Of a DNA stretch of 64,000 nucleotides, positions 16,631-25,661 are shown piece by piece. This DNA is from Thiospirochaeta perfilievii. Lineage in GTDB: Bacteria > Spirochaetota > Spirochaetia > DSM-2461. Where the stretch lies: NCBI RefSeq assembly GCF_008329945.1, contig NZ_CP035807.1, positions 310,001 through 374,000 of the forward strand, in the 5' to 3' direction. The first letter of the stretch is position 1. Every line of letters begins with the position of its first letter. The notes beneath the pieces are model-generated. The model searched no databases and was not told where the DNA came from. It was given only the letters and a program-made list of their open reading frames with translations. A program made the translations under genes and the position numbers.

Positions 16631-19156
16631 TTAATGTCGCTGTTTTTTGCCTTTCCCCTTAACCCTATTAGTTGGAGTTGCTTGATATGGGTTATCTGGC
16701 CAGTGATGTTTAGGATACCTACCTTTTAAATCCTTTTTAACATCTATGTAGGTATTATCCCAGAAACTCTTTAAGTCTTTAGTTATCTGTATAGGCCTGG
16801 AGGCTGGAGAGAGAAGATGAATAGTTATAGGAACCTGGTTATTGTACACTACAGGAGTAACAGTTAGCCCAAATAGTTCCTGAAGTCGAACCTTTAATAT
16901 AACCTCCCCTGTAGAATAATCTAAAGGAATGTTAGAACCACTTGGAACAACAATATGGGTAGGAGCCAGTTCATCTATTAGTTTAAGTCTATCCCACCCC
17001 AATAATCCTTTAAGAGCCGATAAAAGATCGATCCCTCCACTAGTAATAAATGGTTTAAGCCAGTTTAAGTCCGCTATCAATGCTGTGGAACTAAAGTCTG
17101 GGAATTTATCCTTATCTATACGATTAAGAAAATTAACCCTATCTACAAAGCTGTTACACTTTTTATCCCAGTTAAGAGTAGATAATCCATTTTTAGATAG
17201 GTAAGATATAAGTAAAGACTGGTATAAATCGGTAGGGATTTTATTTAGAGTCTCACTTTTTAATACAATGGCACCTAACTTGTACTCCTTATGCAACCTA
17301 AACATAGAACGGTTTTTATCATAAATAAGTTCCGAAGACCATTCCATAGTGGTTTTAAACCTATCATAGAGATCCGAGGTCGTTATCTCATGGGCTAAAT
17401 AAACCTTGTTAATTCGGTTTGTTCCCCCCGAGTTAAGTACAATAATATATGGACAGTTATATAGGGTATCATGATCTAGTAAGGAGACTTCGACACCATT
17501 AATAGTTATAAATCTACCCTCCCCTATACTCTTAGCAACTCTATCTGGATATGCATACATAAGAAGTTTACCTAAAGATGAAGTATTAAAAGAAACGGTG
17601 TTACCAGAGTGCATAGAGTTAGCATAATCCTTAACTCTTTTTAGGCCATACTTATTAATAGTCCCAGGGTATACTGACCTGTTTAGGCAAGCCTCTAAGC
17701 GATAGAAGATATCACTCTGAGATAGTCTGTTAGGGTAATTAATAAAATCCTTTTCAGATAAAATAGCTGCTACAAAGGTGGCCGTGTGTAACATATCTAC
17801 TTTTTTAGCTTCGTAAACCATAGAACCAAGCCTTGGATGAACAGGTAGAGAACGTACAGTCCGTCCTTTCGCTGTTATTCCACTATCATTTATACAACCA
17901 AGGCTTACAAGAAGATCTAATGCATTATTAAATAGTGAGACATTAGGAGGTGTAAGCCAGTTTAAACTTGATAGATCAACATATCCCCATGCTGCAAGAT
18001 TTAATACCGTTGGTGTAAGATCTTCCCTAAGAATACCTGGTTCTATAACCTTCTGGAGTTTTTTATGACTATCCCACAGTCTGATACAAACTCCTGGTTT
18101 GGTTCTTCCTGCCCTCCCTGCTCTTTGGTCAGCAGAAGCCTGTGATACAAATATAGTCTCTAAACTCTCCATACCATTTTTAGAGTTAAATGTAGGTCGA
18201 CGGATTAACCCTGAATCAATTACAATATTTACACCATCTATTGTTATAGATGACTCAGCAATAGAGGTTGATAAAACAACCTTTCTAGTGGAATCACTAG
18301 GGGCAATTGCCAACTCCTGGTCTTCCCTGCTTAAACCACTATAAAGTGGTAATACTAAAATATCAGATGGTAACTTATTAGAAAGTAACGTTAATACTCT
18401 TTTAATCTCACCAACTCCTGGAAGGAAAACTAAAATGCTACCTTGGTAATTATTTATTACATCAATAACACTGTTAACTACTGCCAAGAGTAGATCTGAG
18501 TAGAATGAGTAGGATAGAAGATCAGAATTAGTTCCTGGCTCATAGAGAATATCAACAGGATAAGATCTACCTTCACTCTCAATTATTGGTGCATTATCTA
18601 AATATAATGAGATTTGTGATGTATCTATAGTTGCAGACATAATAATTAGTTTAAGATCATCCCGTACTACTTCTTGGCACTCTTTTAACAAAGATAAAGA
18701 GAGGTCTAAATCAACAGATCTCTCATGAAATTCATCAAATATAACACATGCTGTATCTAATAGTTCAGGGTCAGATAATAACTTGTTTACAAAAACACCC
18801 TCTGTAACTACTTCAACAATTGTAGATTCAGAGACTTTTGTATCCAAATGGACTCTATAACCAACACTCTGCCCAATACTCTCCCCTAGGGTTTTAGCCA
18901 TCCAATTGGCGACACTTCTAGCTGCTATACGTCTTGGTTCAACTAGAATAATTTTTCGATCTTTAATCCAATCCTCCCCTAGAAGTTCCAAGGGTACAAC
19001 ACTGCTTTTACCGGCTCCTGTAGCTGCTTTAATAACACAGGAGGAAGAAGTGTTTAGGGCTAATTTTATATTTGTTATAACACTGTATATAGGTAGATAT
19101 TCTACACTATTTAAGGGTGATTTTACGTTTGAATAATTAATTTCTACCTCCAGCAA
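16631..19156 (-). CDS. hrpB: ATP-dependent helicase HrpB
   Basis: 841 residues of a DEAH-family (DExH) helicase: L-P-I-Y-S-V-I near the start, Walker A A-A-T-G-A-G-K-S at about 43, D-E-F-H-E-R-S, S-A-T, and Q-R-A-G-R-A-G-R, then the HrpB C-terminal domain ending W-P-D-N-P-Y-Q-A-T-P-T-N-R-V-K. HrpB is a presumed RNA helicase of unclear role. No ATG exists: the frame opens with TTG at 19156, or perhaps an ATT at 19141 that follows GGAGGT by a good distance. Either start overlaps the 3' end of araA, so translation is coupled to the arabinose operon. A decayed copy of its 3' end lies at 48078. Confidence 0.9.
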   Translation of the reverse strand: MLEVEINYSNVKSPLNSVEYLPIYSVITNIKLALNTSSSCVIKAATGAGKSSVVPLELLGEDWIKDRKIILVEPRRIAARSVANWMAKTLGESIGQSVGYRVHLDTKVSESTIVEVVTEGVFVNKLLSDPELLDTACVIFDEFHERSVDLDLSLSLLKECQEVVRDDLKLIIMSATIDTSQISLYLDNAPIIESEGRSYPVDILYEPGTNSDLLSYSFYSDLLLAVVNSVIDVINNYQGSILVFLPGVGEIKRVLTLLSNKLPSDILVLPLYSGLSREDQELAIAPSDSTRKVVLSTSIAESSITIDGVNIVIDSGLIRRPTFNSKNGMESLETIFVSQASADQRAGRAGRTKPGVCIRLWDSHKKLQKVIEPGILREDLTPTVLNLAAWGYVDLSSLNWLTPPNVSLFNNALDLLVSLGCINDSGITAKGRTVRSLPVHPRLGSMVYEAKKVDMLHTATFVAAILSEKDFINYPNRLSQSDIFYRLEACLNRSVYPGTINKYGLKRVKDYANSMHSGNTVSFNTSSLGKLLMYAYPDRVAKSIGEGRFITINGVEVSLLDHDTLYNCPYIIVLNSGGTNRINKVYLAHEITTSDLYDRFKTTMEWSSELIYDKNRSMFRLHKEYKLGAIVLKSETLNKIPTDLYQSLLISYLSKNGLSTLNWDKKCNSFVDRVNFLNRIDKDKFPDFSSTALIADLNWLKPFITSGGIDLLSALKGLLGWDRLKLIDELAPTHIVVPSGSNIPLDYSTGEVILKVRLQELFGLTVTPVVYNNQVPITIHLLSPASRPIQITKDLKSFWDNTYIDVKKDLKGRYPKHHWPDNPYQATPTNRVKGKGKKQRH
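16653..16720 (-). repeat. hrpB 3' segment duplicated at 48078-48144
   Basis: This part of hrpB encodes the terminal W-P-D-N-P-Y-Q-A-T-P-T-N-R-V-K. It aligns in the same orientation with 48078-48144 at roughly four bases in five, with one single-base gap near the distal end. The two copies bracket about 31 kb containing intact hrpB, the arabinose operon and the xylan genes. Confidence 0.7.
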
Positions 19157-20657
19157 ATCCTTTCATACTATAGTATAAATCATTCCACTGTAACTCTTTA
19201 TTAAGACCTATAAAGTTCGTATTAGTATCTATAACTACAGTTTCGATGTCAACCATCCCAGCATAATCCCTTAACATCTCCGTTGTTACATCCTTACTAT
19301 AACTAGTGTGGTGTGCACCACCTGCTAAAATCCATGACTTTGCTGCTGTTTTAAAGTCTGGAAGAGGTTTCCAAACAACCCTTGCTACAGGCAGTTTAGG
19401 AAGATCATTAATTTCATCCATTGTATCTATTTCGTTTATTAACAGTCTGAATCTGTTACCCATATCCATTATAGAAGCGTTTAATGAAGGACCACCTTCA
19501 CCATTAAAAACCATTCTTACTGGCTGATCTTTACCACCAATACCTAAGTGATGAACTTCAAGTTTTACAGGGTTTTTCCCTGCAATAGATGGACAAACCT
19601 CTAACATATGAGCACCTAAAACACTTGAATCTCCATCTGTTAAGTCATAAGTATAATCTTCCATGAATGTAGTACCACCAGGCATACCACGTCCCATGAT
19701 CTTCATAGTTCTTACAAGTGCTGCTGTTTTCCAGTCCCCTTCTCCGGCAAATCCAAATCCCTTCTCCATAAGTCTTTGACATGCTAGACCTGGAAGCTGA
19801 CATAGACCATGTAAATCTTCGAAGGTTGTAGTAAAAGCACAAAAACCTCCATCAACCAGAAACTTTTCCATAGCTATTTCTAGTTTCGCAGCATCTTTTA
19901 GTGATTGAAACATATCTCCACCAACTTTTAATGTCTCATCTACTAGATATTTTTCGTTGTACTCATTAACAACAGCATTAACTTCCGCATCTGTAACTTT
20001 ATCTAATAGAGCAACAAGATCTCCTACTCCATAACCATGAACATTATATCCGAATGTTATTTGTGCTGATATTTTATCACCTTCTGTAACAGCAACATTT
20101 CTCATGTTATCACCAAATCTACATATTTTAGCACCTTTCATTTTATGATGAGCTACTGCAGCTCTTATCCAAACATTAATTTCGGAAAGAACTTCTTTAT
20201 CCTGATAAAAACCTACAACAATCTTTCTGTTTAATTTTAACCTGCTATTAATATAACCATGCTCCCTACCACCATGGGCAGACTGGTTAAGGTTCATAAA
20301 ATCCATATCAATATCATTCCACGGTATATTCTTATTAAACTGAGTATGCAGGTGTAAAATAGGCTTAGTTACTGTTTTTAATCCGCTAATCCACATTTTT
20401 GATGGAGAGAATGTATGCATCCAAAGCATAATACCTCCACACTCTTTACTACTATTAGCTGCAATAAAGAAATTTGTAACTTCCTCTTCTGTAGTAACTA
20501 TTCCTTTATACTCAATATCAGCTGGAATTATCTGTTGTGTTCCAAGGTAGTCTGCAATAATCTTGGTATGCTCCTTAACCTGTTTTATTGTATCGTCACC
20601 ATATAAGTGTTGTGACCCAGAAATCATCCAAATTTTCGTATCTTTATATATTTTCAT
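19137..20657 (-). CDS. araA: L-arabinose isomerase
   Basis: 506 residues, normal length. It converts L-arabinose to L-ribulose in the cytoplasm with a divalent metal. Family landmarks are W-M-I-S-G-S-Q-H-L-Y-G at the start, H-T-F-S-P-S-K-M-W-I, L-N-L-N-Q-S-A-H-G-G-R-E-H-G-Y, A-F-T-T-T-F-E-D-L-H-G-L and V-L-G-A-H-M-L-E-V-C-P. The start is preceded by AAGGAGATAGGA. It lies 45 bases after the AraB-AraD fusion gene and shares its transcript; an extra LacI-like site is in that gap. hrpB begins inside its last codons. Confidence 0.96.
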   Translation of the reverse strand: MKIYKDTKIWMISGSQHLYGDDTIKQVKEHTKIIADYLGTQQIIPADIEYKGIVTTEEEVTNFFIAANSSKECGGIMLWMHTFSPSKMWISGLKTVTKPILHLHTQFNKNIPWNDIDMDFMNLNQSAHGGREHGYINSRLKLNRKIVVGFYQDKEVLSEINVWIRAAVAHHKMKGAKICRFGDNMRNVAVTEGDKISAQITFGYNVHGYGVGDLVALLDKVTDAEVNAVVNEYNEKYLVDETLKVGGDMFQSLKDAAKLEIAMEKFLVDGGFCAFTTTFEDLHGLCQLPGLACQRLMEKGFGFAGEGDWKTAALVRTMKIMGRGMPGGTTFMEDYTYDLTDGDSSVLGAHMLEVCPSIAGKNPVKLEVHHLGIGGKDQPVRMVFNGEGGPSLNASIMDMGNRFRLLINEIDTMDEINDLPKLPVARVVWKPLPDFKTAAKSWILAGGAHHTSYSKDVTTEMLRDYAGMVDIETVVIDTNTNFIGLNKELQWNDLYYSMKGFAGGRN

Positions 20658-20670
20658 TCCTATCTCCTTT

Positions 20671-20690
20671 TGCGTTATCGAACACGTATG
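20671..20690 (-). promoter_or_regulatory. LacI-type operator-like site before araA
   Basis: The word GCGTTATCG resembles half of the perfect palindrome at 23098-23123 (GCGTTAACG) and is followed by a weaker inverse half (AACACG). It is centred on CG like other LacI-family operators and lies between the araBD fusion and araA. It could give separate control of araA or a second looping site. Confidence 0.4.
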
Positions 20691-20702
20691 TGCTAAAAAA
20701 AT

Positions 20703-23081
20703 CTACTGTCCGTAATATGAATTTTTCCCATGCTTACGTTGGTAATGTTTATTTATCAAAGTCTGTTTAATTGGTTTAGCATCTTGATTTGCTGCTTCTG
20801 TAATAGTAGCCATCTTACATAACTCTTCTAGTACTGCAGCGTTATACACAGCCATTTCGGGGGTTTTCCCCCAAGTAAATGGGCCATGACATGCAACAAG
20901 AACCATATTTACCTCTTTAGGGTTTAAGTTCTTCGCTTTGAAAATATCTAGGATCTGGTAACCAGTTTCTTCTTCGTAGTTCCCATTTATTTTATCATCA
21001 TTCATGACTTCAGTAACTGGAATATTCTCAGAAATATGGTCAGCATGTGTTGTTCCATATATTGGAACATCTCTACAAGCTTGAGCCCATGCTACAGAGT
21101 GTGTTGCATGGGTATGAACAATTCCCCCTAATTCAGGGAAGGCCTTATAGAGTACTGCATGGGTCATTGTATCAGATGATGGATTCAAATTTCCTTCAAC
21201 CTTATTACCATCTAAATCAACTATTACCATATCCTCTGGCTTTAAAGCGTTATAAGGTACTCCACTTGGTTTAATTGCAAAGACACCACGATCTCTATCT
21301 AAAGCACTTACATTTCCAAAGGTATAGATTGCAAGATTCCTATTTGGAATCTCCATATTAGCATCGTAACACCGTTGTTTAAGCTCTTTATATTCATCAT
21401 AAACAGCAGCAGTTTTAATCTTAGACTCCACGAAAGAACCAAATGAGAGATATTCTTTATATAATCTCTCGTAAATATCTACATTTTCTTTATTAGGAGA
21501 ATATTTAAGGTCGTATCCTGGATTCATCTTCTCCTGAGCTTCACCAACTGTTTTGTATATACCCGCGGCAACAGCTGCAAACATACAGGAACCTAATGCA
21601 CAAGCTTGATCGGATACACTTACAATAATCTCTTTATTTAAAACATCAGCAAGGGTTTGCATAACTAGTGGTGATTTTCTTGAAATCCCTCCAATTGCAA
21701 TAACTCTTTTTATATCTATACCTTGCTGTGCAAATCTATCCTGAATAGCTCTTGCTCCAAATGCTGTAGCATCGACTAAGGCTTTAAACATATCATAAAC
21801 TGTTGTTCCAATTTTTAAACCGGTAAAACCACCTGTTAATAATTGGTTTGCATCAGGTGTTCTTCTACCATTAATCCAGTCTAATGCTAATACATGATTT
21901 TCTGTTGGAAGTTTAGATGCCATTTTAGATAAAGTAGGAATTAACTTATTATCTAACTCTCTAAGTAGCCTAGTCTTTTTATCCTGTGATAATAGAGAAC
22001 TACCATTTATGATCTCTATTGATGGCTCTAATACAACACTTTTAAACCATGCATAAACATCTCCAAATGCCGATTGCCCAGCTTCAAGACCAATCATATC
22101 AGGAATTACAGAACCATCGACCTGACCACATATTCCTTTAATGACCTTATCTCCGAAATCCTCTTTAGGTGCAAGAACAATATCACATGTACTTGTTCCT
22201 ATAACTTTTACCATATCAAAAGCATTAATTCCTCCACCAACGGCTCCAAAGTGACAATCAAATGCAGATCCACCAATTACAACATCTGTAGAAAGACCTA
22301 GTGTTTCTGCCCACTCTTTTGTTAAAGTCCCTACAGGTTGTTCTGCTGTTACGGTGTCACCTCCCATTCTTCCCCTTAAACCAGTTAATAGTGGATCAAG
22401 GTCTCTAAAAAACTCCTCCGAAGGTAGACCTTCAAACTCTTTGTTCCACATACCTTTATGACCTGCTGCACATCTAAACCTCTTCATTGTTAATGGTTCT
22501 GTATTCCCTGTAAGAAGTGCAGGTATCCAATCCGTATGTTCAACCCATGAGTAAGCAGCGTCCCTAACCTTCTTATCAACTCTTAATGTTCTTAGAATTT
22601 TTGCCCATAACCACTCTGAAGAGTAGATCCCACCAACGTACTTTGTATAATCTGGAACTTTACCACTATGAGCCAATGCATTAATCTCTTCTGCTTCTTT
22701 TATAGCAGTATGATCCTTCCATAAAATAAACATAGCATTAGGGTTCTCCTCGAACTCTGGTAATAGAGCTAGAGGAGTACCGTTTTGGTCTAAAGCACAT
22801 GGAGTAGAACCAGTGGTATCCAGAGCAATTGCTTTTACATTATTTGCAACATCATCTCCAGCCTTTTCTATTACTTCTCTGATTGTTGCTATTAGACCTT
22901 CTATATAATCCTTTGGATGCTGTCTAAACTGACTCTCGGAAGGAACACAGTATAACTGCTTCTGCCATCTTGAATAATTAAAAACAGATTCAGATAGCTG
23001 CTTTCCATCTTTAGTATCCACTAGAATAGCACGAACAGAGTCACTACCGTAGTCTAGACCTATTACATACGAATTATCCAT
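20703..23081 (-). CDS. Fused ribulokinase / L-ribulose-5-phosphate 4-epimerase (AraB-AraD)
   Basis: 792 residues in one open frame. Residues 1 to about 550 are an FGGY ribulokinase: G-L-D-Y-G-S-D-S-V-R-A at the ATP site, A-L-D-T-T-G-S-T-P, V-I-G-T-S-T-C-D, and A-I-G-G-I-S-R-K-S-P. Residues about 560-792 are a class II aldolase-fold AraD: T-F-G-N-V-S-A-L-D, zinc ligands in V-H-T-H-A-T-H, and A-C-H-G-P-F-T-W-G. Together they convert L-ribulose to D-xylulose-5-phosphate. These are normally two polypeptides. The start has AGGAG six bases upstream and is followed downstream by araA. Confidence 0.93.
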   Translation of the reverse strand: MDNSYVIGLDYGSDSVRAILVDTKDGKQLSESVFNYSRWQKQLYCVPSESQFRQHPKDYIEGLIATIREVIEKAGDDVANNVKAIALDTTGSTPCALDQNGTPLALLPEFEENPNAMFILWKDHTAIKEAEEINALAHSGKVPDYTKYVGGIYSSEWLWAKILRTLRVDKKVRDAAYSWVEHTDWIPALLTGNTEPLTMKRFRCAAGHKGMWNKEFEGLPSEEFFRDLDPLLTGLRGRMGGDTVTAEQPVGTLTKEWAETLGLSTDVVIGGSAFDCHFGAVGGGINAFDMVKVIGTSTCDIVLAPKEDFGDKVIKGICGQVDGSVIPDMIGLEAGQSAFGDVYAWFKSVVLEPSIEIINGSSLLSQDKKTRLLRELDNKLIPTLSKMASKLPTENHVLALDWINGRRTPDANQLLTGGFTGLKIGTTVYDMFKALVDATAFGARAIQDRFAQQGIDIKRVIAIGGISRKSPLVMQTLADVLNKEIIVSVSDQACALGSCMFAAVAAGIYKTVGEAQEKMNPGYDLKYSPNKENVDIYERLYKEYLSFGSFVESKIKTAAVYDEYKELKQRCYDANMEIPNRNLAIYTFGNVSALDRDRGVFAIKPSGVPYNALKPEDMVIVDLDGNKVEGNLNPSSDTMTHAVLYKAFPELGGIVHTHATHSVAWAQACRDVPIYGTTHADHISENIPVTEVMNDDKINGNYEEETGYQILDIFKAKNLNPKEVNMVLVACHGPFTWGKTPEMAVYNAAVLEELCKMATITEAANQDAKPIKQTLINKHYQRKHGKNSYYGQ

Positions 23082-23097
23082 ATAAACTCCTATTGTT

Positions 23098-23123
23098 AAT
23101 ATGCGTTAACGATAACGCATATT
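23098..23123 (-). promoter_or_regulatory. Perfect LacI-type operator upstream of the arabinose operon
   Basis: AATATGCGTTA (23098-23108) and TAACGCATATT (23113-23123) are perfect inverse arms around ACGA, centred on CG as for LacI-family operators. It sits 17 bases before the araBD start codon and beyond the 3' end of the LacI-type gene, so it is the likely binding site of that regulator. Confidence 0.75.
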
Positions 23124-23167
23124 AATCCTAAAAATTGCATATGTCAAATATAGATGTGTTAAAATTT

Positions 23168-24171
23168 TTAAAATGTATATAAATTTTCTTTTGTAATGAT
23201 ATTCATAGGAATAATTATATTAGAATTAACCTCTTTTTTTAGTATTAATGTATCATAGAGGGTTCTAACACCTAAACGTCCCTGCTCTTTAGGTTCCTGT
23301 GTAATTATAAAATCTATTGTACCATCTTCTATATAATGAATATTCTGTGGGATTATATCATATCCAATAAGAGGAATACTGGAATCAATTAATGGTGCTA
23401 TGGTGTAAACAAGGGAGTTTACCACAAAAATACCATCAAACTTAGTTATATTTTTTTTAAGGAAGTTTTTTACCTCATCTCTATCTACTAACATTTTAAA
23501 AGTAGTAATATTGATTCTTGGCTTATATATTTTTATTGATTCAATAAATCCTGCTATTCTTTCATCTAGATGACTACTCCCACTATAAGGATGTATAATA
23601 AGGATGTTAGCACTACTATTACTACCCACTAATAACGCCATTAGTTTAGCGGATAACATACCACTTTTCCTGGAGTCCTGTCCAATATATGTTAGCTTGT
23701 TTTTAATTTCTGGTATATCTGAGTCGATAAACAGATATGGTTTTTTACAATCGGTTAGATATTCTTTAATCTGGGACTGTCTTACAGGAGTAATAAGAAG
23801 TCCTATAGAGTCATCATTAATAGCTTTATCAAAAGCTTCTTTACAAGATTCACTAGAAAATCTATCAAAGTGATATATATTCACGGATGTACCAAGACTC
23901 TTTAATTCATCCCTAGACTCTTTAATCCCTTGGATTACAAGAGACCAGTAACCATCATCCTGGTTCTCTTCAGGGATAATTACAGAAAATGAGTGCTTGG
24001 ATGATTTTTTAAGTCCTCTAGCATGCATGTTAGGGAATATCCCATCTCCGATACCAAGATTTGGACCTTCTTAGCAGTTTCTGCTGAGAATCGTCCCCTA
24101 TTATGTAAAATTCTGTCAACAGTACCTACTGAAACTCCTGCAGCATCTGCTATCTCTTTAATAGTAGCCAT
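23168..24171 (-). pseudogene. LacI-family (AraR-like) regulator, frameshifted
   Basis: The first frame (24171 down to 23980) encodes a standard LacI helix-turn-helix: T-I-K-E-I-A-D-A-A-G-V-S-V-G-T-V-D-R-I-L. A second frame (24028 down to 23168) encodes the periplasmic-binding-protein-like effector domain (S-F-S-V-I-I-P-E, Q-G-I-K-E-S-R-D, I-G-Y-D-I-I-P at the end). One extra C in the run at 24033-24035 would join them through G-Y-S-P-N-M-H-A-R-G-L, the expected hinge, giving 334 residues. It is therefore a one-base deletion, real or a sequencing error. Position beside the araBD-araA operon and its palindrome marks it as the arabinose repressor. Confidence 0.85.
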
Positions 24172-24195
24172 AAATTATCCCACTTATATAATTTA

Positions 24196-24206
24196 GTTAT
24201 GATAAC
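24196..24206 (-). promoter_or_regulatory. Possible autoregulatory operator of the LacI-type gene
   Basis: GTTATGATAAC is a perfect eleven-base palindrome 25 bases before the LacI-type start codon. Its GTTA/TAAC arms match the core of the araBD operator, suggesting that the repressor controls itself. Confidence 0.35.
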
Positions 24207-24271
24207 ACAAATATAGGATTCAGTAAGATAAAAAGGATTATTTATAGTCTTAATACTATTTTATTTGTTTA

Positions 24272-24703
24272 TTATTTATATTGTGTAGAAAAGATAAGGA
24301 CCTCTACCCCATTTTTATGGGGTATAACATGACTCTCAAGGGAGGCTGATTCAAGCCACTTTAGGTTTGTACTATCTGTTAAAATCTTAGGTGTAGCATA
24401 AAATATATTATCCCCTTCTTTAACAATACCATTATTCTCTATAAATATTTTACAATTTTGATCCATAAAATCCTTACCAGAAAGAATATACCTTGCGGAC
24501 AAAGAGAGCATTTTATCACTTATCTGTTTTTGGGTATCCACAGCTCCTGGTAAAATAGAGCCATTAAAAAACTCACCACTTGCAGTTCCATCAAAGGATA
24601 TCATTACAACTTGGGAGTTATTACTTTCAACTTTCTCTATATTAGTGATATTGACATCTATCTTAATAACTTCTTGCCAATTTGCATTATCCATATATTC
24701 CAT
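24272..24703 (-). CDS. DUF3237 family protein
   Basis: 143 residues with the DUF3237 pattern S-F-D-G-T-A-S-G-E-F-F-N-G-S-I-L-P-G-A-V-D-T-Q near the middle, and a small beta-barrel-like strand order after it. The family is often encoded beside sugar esterases and glycosidases, but its biochemical role is not established to my knowledge. When the frameshift in the upstream esterase is corrected, that gene's stop overlaps this start as TAATG, so the two form a coupled pair. This supports an accessory role in de-esterifying xylan fragments. Confidence 0.8.
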   Translation of the reverse strand: MEYMDNANWQEVIKIDVNITNIEKVESNNSQVVMISFDGTASGEFFNGSILPGAVDTQKQISDKMLSLSARYILSGKDFMDQNCKIFIENNGIVKEGDNIFYATPKILTDSTNLKWLESASLESHVIPHKNGVEVLIFSTQYK

Positions 24704-25496
24704 TAATATATAGATTTAACAAAGAAATATAAACCATTAGACCAGACATTAAAATCATGTCCCCAGGGATCTCTTTAAATGTATGTTTTACACCATTATT
24801 CTCAAAGGCCATATGATACTTAAAAGGTTCATCTCTTACAACAGGATCAGCATCCCCGTGAATTATTATAATTAATGTATCTTTAAACTCATCCTTTAAA
24901 ACAAAACCTTCCTGGTTTAAAAGACCATTTTCTGTAACATTATTATTAGAATATTCTAGTAAACCGAATGCAGGGCTAAATGCACCTATGTAACCAAATA
25001 TACTCTGTAGGGTAATACCAATATATATAGACTCCCGGCCACCCATACTAAGTCCAGCTATAGCTGTGTTTTCTCTACCTTCTAAAATATTATAGTTAGT
25101 TTTTATATATGGTATTAGATCTTTTTGTAGATCATTTATAAAGTTATCAAATGCATCAAAATGTCCTTTGGTAAAAATATCAGAAGGATTACCTGAATCA
25201 TTTTTTCTTGCTCGAACATTTGGAATTACAGTAATCATTGGTTTAACATCACCACTATTAATTATATTTCCAATAACCTCTACAGGTTTACCACCAAGCC
25301 ATTCATTTTCATCCCCACCGATCCCATGAAGAAGATAAAGTACAGGGTATTTTGTATTAGGATCATAATTAGGAGGTAATATTACGTTTGCTTCTCTAAC
25401 ATTACCAACAACAGTAGAGTTATATTTTATTTTAATTAACTCTCCATAAGTAACATTACTATTTCTAGATTTAAAGTTTGTAGGTATACTATTCAT
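24703..25496 (-). pseudogene. CE1-type esterase (feruloyl/acetylxylan esterase-like), frameshifted near 3' end
   Basis: An alpha/beta hydrolase of the feruloyl/acetyl-xylan esterase type without signal peptide: Y-P-V-L-Y-L-L-H-G-I-G-G-D-E-N-E-W, nucleophile serine in A-G-L-S-M-G-G, and acid in I-H-G-D-A-D-P. The published frame then reads P-G-D-M-I-L and continues to a false end at 24687. An extra G in the run at 24761-24764 restores P-G-G-H-D-F-N-V-W-S-N-G-L-Y, with the catalytic His, and a stop at 24703 that overlaps the DUF3237 start. So a one-base deletion (or sequencing error) removes the His. The start is the ATG at 25496 or a TTG at 25502 with AGAGG before it. Confidence 0.83.
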
Positions 25497-25547
25497 ATCC
25501 AATAATTCCTCTTATTTTAATAGCATAATTATTAAAATACATATTTC

Positions 25548-25576
25548 TTGACAGCTATAATTATGTCTTATACTAT
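25548..25576 (+). promoter_or_regulatory. Probable promoter of the AraC-GH43 operon
   Basis: TTGACA (25548-25553) is followed 17 bases later by TACTAT, overlapping TATACT at 25569. It lies in the 159-base gap between the divergent esterase and AraC genes and points to the AraC gene. Confidence 0.5.
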
Positions 25577-25661
25577 CAAAATATCATAATATAAACCTGT
25601 TTAAAAGATAATATTCCATCACAATATTGTCTTATCTAAACATTATTAAAGGGATTTAAAA

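Noticed and set aside
24272-24719. Real 17-base overlap of esterase and DUF3237 genes
   Set aside because: It arises from the esterase frameshift; after correction the stop and start overlap only as TAATG.
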